Shown one piece after another: positions 18,983 through 27,200 of a stretch of 64,000 nt of DNA (positions within the stretch are counted from its first letter, which is position 1; the number at the start of each line of letters is the position of its first letter). Source of the stretch: JACJYM01 sp965230495. GTDB lineage: Bacteria > Bacteroidota > Bacteroidia > Chitinophagales > Saprospiraceae. The notes beneath the pieces are model-generated. The model made no database searches. It saw only the letters and a program-made list of their open reading frames with translations, and was not told where the DNA came from. Where the stretch lies: the NCBI GenBank assembly GCA_965230495.1, contig OZ246004.1:2356001-2420000 (forward strand), read 5' to 3'. The position numbers were made by a program, and so were the translations under genes.

Positions 18983-19833
18983 TGTTTGGACTATTTAAAA
19001 ATAAAAAAGAGAACGATTCTGAACACACCCACCCAGAATATATTCAGTTAATAGATAAATGGGATGCTTTCCTGTCCAAAATCGAGACTAGATTTTCAGA
19101 GATGCTTGTCAATGCAGAAGAAGCCTTGCTTGAAAATCTGGTAGAAAGTAATTATGACATAAATCCTACCTTAAGAGCATGGTCAGGTATCAAATCTCAG
19201 CTAATGGCACTGGCCGATAAGATTGATGAAACATTCGAACATAAGGTTGAACCACAAATGTTGGAATATGCCAAAAGTTGGGTTGTTATTGATCAAGACA
19301 ATAAAGGAACTCAATTACGTGAATCCATTTTTTCAAGACTCGAGAGATTTCAAATTATATTAGAAGGCAAAATATCAGAAAGATTCTACGAGCATGCCTA
19401 TCATTTTTTAAACGAAAACTTTAATTGCACCCAATGTGGAGCCACATTAGATATTAAAAAGGAAATATTTAGATCACACTATGTAAGCTGTCATTATTGC
19501 AATACGGTCAACACCTTTACTCCCAATGACAAAATTTCTCAGATTAGATGGATTGCAGACAATATAGCCAGATATAGGGCAATCTCTGAATGGGATCAAA
19601 TGAAAAAATCAGAGGCTGATTATCATGATATTCCATGTAAAGCTGAACATGAAGATCAGGGAGAAAATATCGCTGCATTTGAGGAAAGAGAAAAAAAGGA
19701 AAGAGCATTTTGGAACCGCTATTTTGAAGAACGCTCTTCCATTCTTCCTGAACATAAAGAATCACTGGACCATGATGTCGAAGTGAAAATGAGTTACCTC
19801 TACGAAGAACGCAAACGAGAATTTAATTTTTAA
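18982..19833 (+). CDS. Zinc-ribbon-containing cytoplasmic protein, function unknown
   Basis: This 283-residue, strongly charged, helix-rich protein has no signal peptide. A central zinc ribbon (CTQCGATLDIKKE ... VSCHYCNTVNTF, about residues 150-175) has the CxxC-x(n)-CxxC spacing of a structural zinc site. The flanking parts are not recognised. It is translationally coupled to the smaller zinc-ribbon gene upstream (TAATG) and lies 15 bases before the next gene. The set as a whole suggests an envelope or stress complex around the SPFH protein, by analogy only. Confidence 0.65.
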   Translation: MFGLFKNKKENDSEHTHPEYIQLIDKWDAFLSKIETRFSEMLVNAEEALLENLVESNYDINPTLRAWSGIKSQLMALADKIDETFEHKVEPQMLEYAKSWVVIDQDNKGTQLRESIFSRLERFQIILEGKISERFYEHAYHFLNENFNCTQCGATLDIKKEIFRSHYVSCHYCNTVNTFTPNDKISQIRWIADNIARYRAISEWDQMKKSEADYHDIPCKAEHEDQGENIAAFEEREKKERAFWNRYFEERSSILPEHKESLDHDVEVKMSYLYEERKREFNF

Positions 19834-19848
19834 CATAAATACTTAAAT

Positions 19849-20448
19849 ATGGAAGCTATAAATGGAATAACATTTAGGGACTATGCCTGTGCATCTGCAA
19901 ACATAGTGGCAGGAATGTCTGTCGAAAAGGTTTGTGAAGTTTTAGGAATAGAAGTGCCGGTCTGGGAAGATACCCAAAATAAATGGAACAACAAGATGGC
20001 AGAATTGTCACATGAAGACATGGCCTTTTATGGTGAGGTCTTTACCAATCCTAAGCAAGGGAAATTTGCAAATGTAGAAGGAGCAGCTGCAGGTCCTGAA
20101 GAAGTATTAAAAAAATATCCGGAATGGAGTGATACTATTAAAATGGAAATGTATATGTCAGAAGCATCTAATGTAGGCATTGAACCTGATTTCGAAAAAG
20201 AATTTGACATAAGTCTTACTGAGTATTCCCAACTAGCCATGCATTGGTCTAATTGGTTTAGAGAAAAAATGGACGTACCTCCTCAAACCTCAGAAGAAAT
20301 AATTAATGATGTTCCATTAACGGAAGAGCAAAAAGAAGCTTCAAGAGTATTCACTCTTCATGATGAGTTGAGAAATAAATGGGAAGCCCACTATAAAGAA
20401 AAATTCAAAAGCCTTAAACCAGACATCGCTGACGATATAGATTTTTGA
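19849..20448 (+). CDS. Conserved-looking cytoplasmic protein, function unknown
   Basis: This 199-residue acidic, soluble protein has no signal peptide or cysteine motif. The N-terminus (ITFRDYACASANIVAGMSVEKVCEVLGIEVPVWED) reads like a small helical domain recurring in proteins that record an age or position in a lineage. I do not recognise a named family with confidence. It ends the transcription unit that began at 18595, since a strong hairpin terminator follows 52 bases after its stop. Confidence 0.6.
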   Translation: MEAINGITFRDYACASANIVAGMSVEKVCEVLGIEVPVWEDTQNKWNNKMAELSHEDMAFYGEVFTNPKQGKFANVEGAAAGPEEVLKKYPEWSDTIKMEMYMSEASNVGIEPDFEKEFDISLTEYSQLAMHWSNWFREKMDVPPQTSEEIINDVPLTEEQKEASRVFTLHDELRNKWEAHYKEKFKSLKPDIADDIDF

Positions 20449-20500
20449 AATAATTGTTAATCCCGCTTAAGCTTTTTTGAATTCATTTCAAAAACAGTTG

Positions 20501-20540
20501 GGGCCCTCAAACTTTGAGGGCCCTATTTAAAATTCTTTTT
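20501..20540 (+). terminator. Strong intrinsic terminator directly upstream of the SPFH gene
   Basis: GGGCCCTCAAA (20501-20511) pairs with TTTGAGGGCCC (20513-20523); allowing for loop geometry, the eight outer pairs are GC-rich. A T-run (20535-20541) follows after an AT-rich gap. The next start codon is at 20543, so any transcript of that gene either reads through this hairpin or starts inside it. Confidence 0.75.
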
Positions 20541-20542
20541 TT

Positions 20543-21523
20543 ATGAATATCCTCAATCAATTTAGGTCAGTTATCAAATGGGAAGATCCCTCTGACTATG
20601 ACATCTTTATAAAATATACTTCAAAAGGAGAAGAGATCAAAAATGCCTCTACCCTTACTTTGTTGCCTGGTCAAGGTTGCGTTTTAACTTATGAAGGAAA
20701 AATCGAAGGTGTACTGGAAGAAGAAGGTACTTACGATTTATCAACCGCTAATAAACCTTTCGTAACGGCTATCAAAAATTTCCTAAAACTAAAAGAAGGT
20801 AGCGAACACTTAATGGGTATTTGGTTTTACAGAAATGCCTCAATCCTCAATATGCGTTGGGGCACCAGAGTACCTATTGCCTATACTGATCCCGTGTATA
20901 CTTTTCCCATTCTTTTATCTGCATTTGGTAATTACAGCATCAAAATCAACAAGCCTAAATGGTTTTTTGAAAATGTCTTAGCGGGTAAAGAAAATTATAC
21001 GCATTCGGAATTAAAAGAAGTCTTTATTTCCAGGATTTCCGGGCCTCTCACTGATTACTTGGCAAATGCCAAATTCTCTTATGTAGAAATTGATAGCAAT
21101 TTAAACCATATTGCCGAATCGGCTCTTGAAAAAACCAGATCAATATTTTCAGAATTAGGCTTTGAAATTCTGGACTTTCGAATAGAAGGGACACAATTCG
21201 ACAAAGAGACACTAGACAGAATAGCTAAAATATCAGATGTTCAAGCTGAAGTCAAAGCTGCTCAACTAGCAGGAATAAATTATACAGAACATCAACAATT
21301 ACAGGCCATGAGAGATGCCGCCAATAATACTGGGGGAGCTGGCATGGTTATAGGCCTTCACAATATGAATACCCCTTCTCACTCGAATAATACGCAGTCA
21401 TCTGCCGCACCGCAGGATACCCCCCTGGAAAAACTGAAAAAACTGAAGGAAATGTTTGAAATGGATCTCATTTCATCTGAAGAATATGCGGAAAAGAAAA
21501 AAACAATTTTGGATAAACTATAA
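20543..21523 (+). CDS. SPFH-domain protein with C-terminal SHOCT motif (YdjI/virion-core-protein type)
   Basis: The protein has 326 residues. The first 200 form an SPFH-like domain (LLPGQGCVLTYEGKIEGVLEEEGTYDL, then RISGPLTDYLANAKFSYVEID), as in B. subtilis YdjI and the so-called virion core proteins. A low-complexity linker (about 265-300) leads to a SHOCT motif (LEKLKKLKEMFEMDLISSEEYAEKKKTILDKL) at the end, usually an oligomerisation or sorting tag. There is no transmembrane helix, so membrane association would be peripheral. Nearby zinc-ribbon genes recall the B. subtilis ydjFGHI arrangement. The start lies only 20 bases after a terminator hairpin. Confidence 0.82.
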   Translation: MNILNQFRSVIKWEDPSDYDIFIKYTSKGEEIKNASTLTLLPGQGCVLTYEGKIEGVLEEEGTYDLSTANKPFVTAIKNFLKLKEGSEHLMGIWFYRNASILNMRWGTRVPIAYTDPVYTFPILLSAFGNYSIKINKPKWFFENVLAGKENYTHSELKEVFISRISGPLTDYLANAKFSYVEIDSNLNHIAESALEKTRSIFSELGFEILDFRIEGTQFDKETLDRIAKISDVQAEVKAAQLAGINYTEHQQLQAMRDAANNTGGAGMVIGLHNMNTPSHSNNTQSSAAPQDTPLEKLKKLKEMFEMDLISSEEYAEKKKTILDKL

Positions 21524-21548
21524 CAATAACTAATAAACAAACTTAATC

Positions 21549-21899
21549 ATGAACTGGTATTTAAAAGTATTAAAAAACTATGCAGTTTTCTCAGGAAGAG
21601 CTAGAAGAAAAGAATATTGGATGTTTTTTCTCATCAATATGATCATCTCTTTTGCTCTTGGGTTTTTAGATGGTATGTTAGGCACTGTCTTTATAGGTGC
21701 AATATATAATCTTGCCGTACTTGTTCCGTCCATAGCTGTTGCTATAAGGAGAATGCATGATGTCGGAAAAAGTGGGTGGTTTATTTTAATTCCCATCTAC
21801 AACCTTATTTTAGCTGCTACAGAGGGTGAACAACATGAAAATAAATATGGACCCAATCCTAAAAGTACAGATTTGCAAGTATCTGACCATCTAGTTTAA
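21549..21899 (+). CDS. DUF805 membrane protein
   Basis: The 116-residue protein carries the DUF805 hallmarks: FSGRARRKEYWMFFL at the N-terminus, three to four hydrophobic helices, and AIRRMHDVGKSGWFILIPIYNL before a short hydrophilic tail with GPNPK. The molecular function of the family is unknown. It follows the SPFH gene by 25 bases and probably shares its transcript. A hairpin lies 26 bases after its stop. Confidence 0.88.
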   Translation: MNWYLKVLKNYAVFSGRARRKEYWMFFLINMIISFALGFLDGMLGTVFIGAIYNLAVLVPSIAVAIRRMHDVGKSGWFILIPIYNLILAATEGEQHENKYGPNPKSTDLQVSDHLV

Positions 21900-21924
21900 T
21901 ATTGACCCTTTCAACATGCGAATT

Positions 21925-21957
21925 CCTAAATCACCTGAGTAAATTGGGTGGTTTAGG
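21925..21957 (+). terminator. Hairpin after the DUF805 gene
   Basis: CCTAAATCACC (21925-21935) pairs with GGTGGTTTAGG (21947-21957): eleven pairs with one G-U, and an 11-base loop. It is followed by ATATTTG, a poor T-run, so termination efficiency is uncertain. Confidence 0.5.
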
Positions 21958-22222
21958 ATATTTGTAGCCTAATCGCAGCGACTATAACCATAATATGATA
22001 CCTCTCAAAATTTTCTCACATTCATACTTGTTTCCCCTAACACATCGCCTCAAAAGTCAAAAAGTCTTCAAAACGACAAGCACCAGTATTATCATAACTA
22101 TATAATCCGACAGTTATTCAAAAAAATAAGAATGTCTTTATATTGGTAGCAAGTTTGGGTGCATACTTTCCTCAGTTATTTAGTATGTAATTTTTATTCA
22201 CTTAACATTAAAATTTAATTTT
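21958..22222. other. Intergenic stretch without a supported gene
   Basis: No coding frame with family similarity, tRNA or repeat was seen here. The last 90 bases are AT-rich and probably hold the promoter of the gene at 22223. A TACTTTCC about 18 bases after a TTG near 22145 is a weak candidate with two mismatches to the usual -7 element. Confidence 0.4.
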
Positions 22223-23110
22223 ATGAAGACTATTTTATTGAGGTTACCTCTATTTCTATGTACATGTTTTTTCATTACTAATTTGTCCTTTGGTCAAACG
22301 ATGCTCAACGGCTTTTTCCCTGAAAAAGGAGCTACTATGGTTTCATTAAGTTATACTAACAAGAGCTATGACCAGTTTTACGCAGGAACTGAGCTATCTG
22401 ATGAAAACCCTGCCGGATTTGGTAAAGTGAGTTCCAATATTATCTCTTTATATGGAGAGCATGCTTTTAGCAACAGGCTTTTGGGAGTTATTAATATTCC
22501 ATTTATATCCCAATCTAACGAGAACAATGTTAATGACCCTGTTCATATGGAAGATAATGTAAGCGGTTTTCAAGACTTAAGTCTATTTTTGAAAGCAAAG
22601 CTTTATGAAACAAATATCGGTTCTGCCTCTTTGACCACCGCTGTGGGTGGAGGAATAGCTTTGCCATTAGGATATGAGTCGGGAGGTATTCTTTCTATAG
22701 GAAATGGAGGATTGGCATTTGATGGCTGTTTAATCGCTCAACTTAAAACTACTTTGGGTCTTTTTCTGGAAGGTCAATTTGCATATAGCCTAAGAGGCGA
22801 GTCAGATGATTTTGATGTACCCAATGCTAATTTGTGGAATGTTAAAATCGGATATGGAAACCAGCATTTTTATTTAGATGCTGAGTTAGGAGCTCAAAAC
22901 TCATTGGATGGTACAGACATAGGAACTGAAGAATTTCGAGGGCCTACCTCATTTCCAGAAAATCAAGTCGACTATACCAATCTAGCGTTCAATCTTTTTA
23001 AGCCCATTACTGATAACCTTGGAGCTTGCATCAGGTATGGAACTGTATTGGACGGAAGGAATATTGGAAAAAATACTGAGTATAAAATAGGAGTAATCCA
23101 TAAACTCTAA
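22223..23110 (+). CDS. Outer-membrane beta-barrel-like protein
   Basis: The 295-residue protein has a signal peptide cleaved near SFGQT. The mature part alternates hydrophobic and polar residues in repeated amphipathic strands (MVSLSYTNKSYDQFY ... ISLYGEHAFSNRLLGVINIPF ... FYLDAELGAQ) and ends in a strand (EYKIGVIHKL). It resembles the broad transporter or MetA-pathway-of-phenol-degradation barrel group in layout, but no specific substrate or family is secure. It stands alone, with its own upstream region and a terminator behind. Confidence 0.7.
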   Translation: MKTILLRLPLFLCTCFFITNLSFGQTMLNGFFPEKGATMVSLSYTNKSYDQFYAGTELSDENPAGFGKVSSNIISLYGEHAFSNRLLGVINIPFISQSNENNVNDPVHMEDNVSGFQDLSLFLKAKLYETNIGSASLTTAVGGGIALPLGYESGGILSIGNGGLAFDGCLIAQLKTTLGLFLEGQFAYSLRGESDDFDVPNANLWNVKIGYGNQHFYLDAELGAQNSLDGTDIGTEEFRGPTSFPENQVDYTNLAFNLFKPITDNLGACIRYGTVLDGRNIGKNTEYKIGVIHKL

Positions 23111-23135
23111 AAAGAAGTAACGTTTTCAAGTGAAA

Positions 23136-23174
23136 GGGGCTCCTGCCATTAGTATGGTAGGATGTCCTTTTTTC
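23136..23174 (+). terminator. Intrinsic terminator after the barrel-protein gene
   Basis: A stem pairs GGGGCTCCTGCCAT with ATGGTAGGATGTCC (wobble pairs included) around a TAGT loop and runs straight into six T residues at 23168-23173. It lies 26 bases after the stop of the preceding gene. Confidence 0.75.
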
Positions 23175-23516
23175 AAACGTATCCGTTCATTCCTCCCTTT
23201 CGAATCACAACCCATTCTAATTCTCCTCTTAAAATAGAAGAAGCATTTCGTTCCCCCTACTCATTATGTTATAAAACAATAATTCCTTACTTTTGGCTTA
23301 ACCACGAATTTGTGCAAGAATAATAATCACTTGAAACCAGATATTATTGGTTCCTATACCTAGTATTTCCATATTGTAAAAAAGCGGAATTGTAAGATAG
23401 AAAAGGTAAGGATATAGGTTAGTTGTAGGTCATTAGAAAAGAAAAAAATCATATGCAAAAATGATATTTTCTGGGAATGAAGGCATAGATAAAAATAGGC
23501 AAATTAAAACCAAAAA
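23175..23516. other. Intergenic stretch without a supported gene
   Basis: No gene, RNA or repeat array was recognised between the terminator and the next start. TACTTTTG at 23288-23295 matches the Bacteroidota -7 consensus but lacks a well-placed TTG. The composition becomes clearly more AT-rich towards 23516, which continues through the next two genes. Confidence 0.4.
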
Positions 23517-24200
23517 ATGAAGGAAAATTTAACTAGAGCATTGTGGTTATTGATGTTAATAATCTTTCCATTAGCATCATATGCCCAAAAAGATGTAACT
23601 CAATTTCTTGACATTCCTGTTGATGGATATAAACCAGAAATGATTGAAAAATTGTATTCTAGAGGATACTCCATAATTCCACAAAACAAGGATATTCTGG
23701 ACGGTGAATTTAATGGAACAGAAGTCAATATTATTATTAAAACAAATAATAATAAAGTTTGGCGAATAGGAATTTTAGATAAATATCCCATGGATGAAAT
23801 TAATATTAAAATAAGATTTAATACTCTAGTTCAACAATTTGTGAATAATAATAGGTATTCAATCCAACCAGACTCAATAATATCAGAATTCATAATTCCT
23901 GAAGATGAACGCATTTCATATGAAATGGCTGTCAATAAAAAAAGATATGAAGCTGTGTTTTTCCAAAAAGCATTAAAATATGATTCTTTAACCTATGAAA
24001 TAGACCTACTTAAAGAGAAAGAAGAATTTGATGACCAAGAAGCAGAAAAATATAGTGATTTAACATTAGAAAGATTTAAAGAGTCTATAAATAGTTTGAA
24101 TAAAACAGTTTGGTTTATGATTGAGGAAAAATATGGTGAATATCGCATCATGATGTTCTATGAGAATAACTATAACAGAGCAAATGGAAGTGGTCTTTAA
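23517..24200 (+). CDS. Secreted protein of unknown function
   Basis: The 227-residue protein has a convincing signal peptide (about 1-23, ending YAQ-K). The mature protein is charged, begins VTQFLDIPVDGYKPEMIEKLYSRGY and ends NNYNRANGSGL. No catalytic motif or domain is recognised. It is AT-rich, like the SIR2/PPR-like gene 69 bases downstream, and both may belong to one acquired segment. Periplasmic or outer-membrane targeting makes a direct partnership with that cytoplasmic protein doubtful. Confidence 0.6.
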   Translation: MKENLTRALWLLMLIIFPLASYAQKDVTQFLDIPVDGYKPEMIEKLYSRGYSIIPQNKDILDGEFNGTEVNIIIKTNNNKVWRIGILDKYPMDEINIKIRFNTLVQQFVNNNRYSIQPDSIISEFIIPEDERISYEMAVNKKRYEAVFFQKALKYDSLTYEIDLLKEKEEFDDQEAEKYSDLTLERFKESINSLNKTVWFMIEEKYGEYRIMMFYENNYNRANGSGL

Positions 24201-24232
24201 TTTTAAAACAACGAAAGACAAGATACCTGCCT

Positions 24233-24241
24233 CTAACAATA
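24233..24241 (+). repeat. Left copy of a 9-bp direct repeat flanking the SIR2/PPR-like gene
   Basis: CTAACAATA here recurs at 27890-27898, just past the other end of the gene, and both copies are followed within a few bases by ATGAC. It could be a remnant of insertion or chance similarity in AT-rich DNA. Confidence 0.35.
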
Positions 24242-24269
24242 TAGATGACTCCATTAACCGTTATCCATA

Positions 24270-27200
24270 ATGCAGAATATTCTAACTAAAATGAAAAGAA
24301 TTCCAAATAAGCTTAAAGAAGCAATAAGAGACAATAAAGTTGTTCTATTTCTAGGTGCTGGAATTTCTATTCCTTTTGGCTTTCCGAGTTGGAATCAACT
24401 TATAATTGAAATTATTGAAAAATTCAATGAAGAAAGGCTTCTTGAGAATCATCCAAAAAAAGATTCATTAAATAATGCAAAAAAACTTTTAGAAATCGAC
24501 CCAGGTCTTGGATTACATATTTTATCAAATTTGGAAACTGATAAACCAGCGGTTCCCAATACTCTTAAATTTCTTGATTCACTAATTAAGAAGAAAGAGA
24601 AAGAAGCACCAAGGGATTATTCACAATTAGAAGAATTAGTTAAAATTTCAGATAAAATAATAACAACAAATTATGATCGGCTTATAGAAAAAGTTGTTGG
24701 TTATGAAGATGTAGTCATATTTGATAATAAAATCAACTTGGCACAGCTTACAGATAAGAATAGGTTTGTTTTCAAAATGCACGGTTGTATTAGCAATGCA
24801 GGGAAATGCATCTTTTTCAAAAGTCAATATGAGCAACTTTATAAATCAGATAGCTATTTGCTCCAACTCTCAAACATCATATTAAATCATCATTTTTTAT
24901 TCATTGGGTTTAGTATGACTGATCCATACGTGAAAGAAATATTTAAATTCATTTCAAAAATATACGAAGGGTATAATAAAAACCACTTTCTGATATCCCC
25001 TGATAATGGTCAAGATTTTCTAAAGGATATTAATGTAACTCATGTACCTATTAAGAATTACGAATCAGACTATATAGAAATTATCTCTGAGCTAAATAAG
25101 ATTTCTAAAATTTCTCATTCTACTGATGAATTGCATCACAACAACTTTGAAGTATATAAAAATGGGAAAAGTCTTGACTTGTCGGATTTTTTAGGTCCCA
25201 TCAGAATTCAATCATCGACTATCGATTTCGTTAAGCGTAAAATAGACAATGACATTGCTGTAAGTTTAAAAAACAAAAAATCAGTAATTATCAAAGGCAA
25301 GCCACTGGCTGGTAAAACTAGGTCTTTATTTGAACTATTTAAAAAAGATAACTATGAGGATACCTATATAGTTAAACCTAAATTTAAGAATATTAATTAT
25401 GAAGTAAATAAACTTCTTTCTCTTAAAAATAAAAAGCATGTATTTGTATTTGATGACATTGATGAGTACATCACAAATTGCAATACAGACTTTAATCAAA
25501 CACTCAAGTTATTAATAGATCATAAACAGACCATCATTTGTACTATTATGACTGGGCCACAATATGAACAATATCGCTCTTCCATATCAGTCAAGATTCA
25601 AGAGTATTTTGATGAATTTGAGATTGGTGATTTTGATATTAGTTTGATTCCAAACAAACAAAATGTCAATCCAATAAATTTTGATGGTACATTAGGTTCA
25701 CTGCTTTTGCCATTATCTGAAATGAAAAATAGATTTCTTGAATTAGAGATTCAAGCGATCAATGATACCAATTCATTCTATGCTCTAAAGATTTTGCATA
25801 TTCTCAAAGTTTTCTTTTTGTTACATAACAAATACATGCAGTCTTTTGGATTTAATAAGTCTATTATAAAAAGATACTTTAATAAAAAATATCGAGATGC
25901 TAGTGTTCATTTTGAGCAAGCACTTTTGTTATTAAAGCAGAAAGGATTTGTAAGTTCGATTTCTCAAATAATAATATCTACAGAGGATGTTTATCTGAGA
26001 AAAATTATATTGCCATTATTAAGTATCACTGAAGCTTTAGTAGAAGTTGGTAATCTCCTCCCCTCAAAAATAGAGAAAGAACAGTTTGGTTTTAACCTTT
26101 CTACAAATCGATTTAACACCCTATTACTACTAAGTGATAACCAAAGTGAAATTAAATTACTGATCGAAAGAATTTTAATAGATCAAGTCCAATTAAACAC
26201 ATACAGTTATAATCTTGTAATTAACAAATCTAATTCTATCGACTTAGCCAAACAGCTTTGGACTGAAATGGATGATAAAAAAATTGAGAAAGATACCGTC
26301 ACGTATTCAACTTACATGAACATCACCAATTCTATCGACTTAGCTAAACAGCTTTGGACTGAAATGGATGATAAAAAAATTGAGAAATCTACCGTCACGT
26401 ATAATACTTACATGAACATCACCAATTCTATCGACTTAGCTAAACAGCTTTGGACTGAAATGGATGATAAAAAAATTGAGAAAGATACCGTCACGTATAA
26501 TACTTACATGAACATCACCAATTCTATCGACTTAGCTAAACAGCTTTGGACTGAAATGGATGATAAAAAAATTGAGAAAGATACCGTCACGTATTCAACT
26601 TACATGAACATCACCAATTCTATCGACTTAGCTAAACAGCTTTGGACTGAAATGGATGATAAAAAAATTGAGAAATCTACCGTCACGTATTCAACTTACA
26701 TGAACATCACCAATTCTATCGACTTAGCTAAACAGCTTTGGACTGAAATGGATGATAAAAAAATTGAGAAATCTACCGTCACGTATTCAACTTACATGAA
26801 CATCACCAATTCTATCGACTTAGCTAAACAGCTTTGGACTGAAATGGATGATAAAAAAATTGAGAAAGATACCGTCACGTATTCAACTTACATGAACATC
26901 ACCAATTCTATCGACTTAGCTAAACAGCTTTGGACTGAAATGGATGATAAAAAAATTGAGAAATCTACCGTCACGTATTCAACTTACATGAACATCACCA
27001 ATTCTATCGACTTAGCTAAACAGCTTTGGACTGAAATGGATGATAAAAAAATTGAGAAAGATACCGTCACGTATTCAACTTACATGAACATCACCAATTC
27101 TATCGACTTAGCTAAACAGCTTTGGACTGAAATGGATGATAAAAAAATTGAGAAAGATACCGTCACGTATGATGTTTATTTAAAATTATGCGATAACGAG

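Noticed and set aside
24231..24266. CTCTAAC ... GTTATCC near the left direct repeat considered as an integron attC-like site.
   Set aside because: The arms do not pair with each other as R'' and R' boxes should, the spacing is too short and no integrase is present.
26232..27170. Regular 96-bp repeats considered as a CRISPR array or satellite repeat.
   Set aside because: There are no unique spacers, the period is 32 codons, the frame is open throughout and the units match a known protein repeat pattern.
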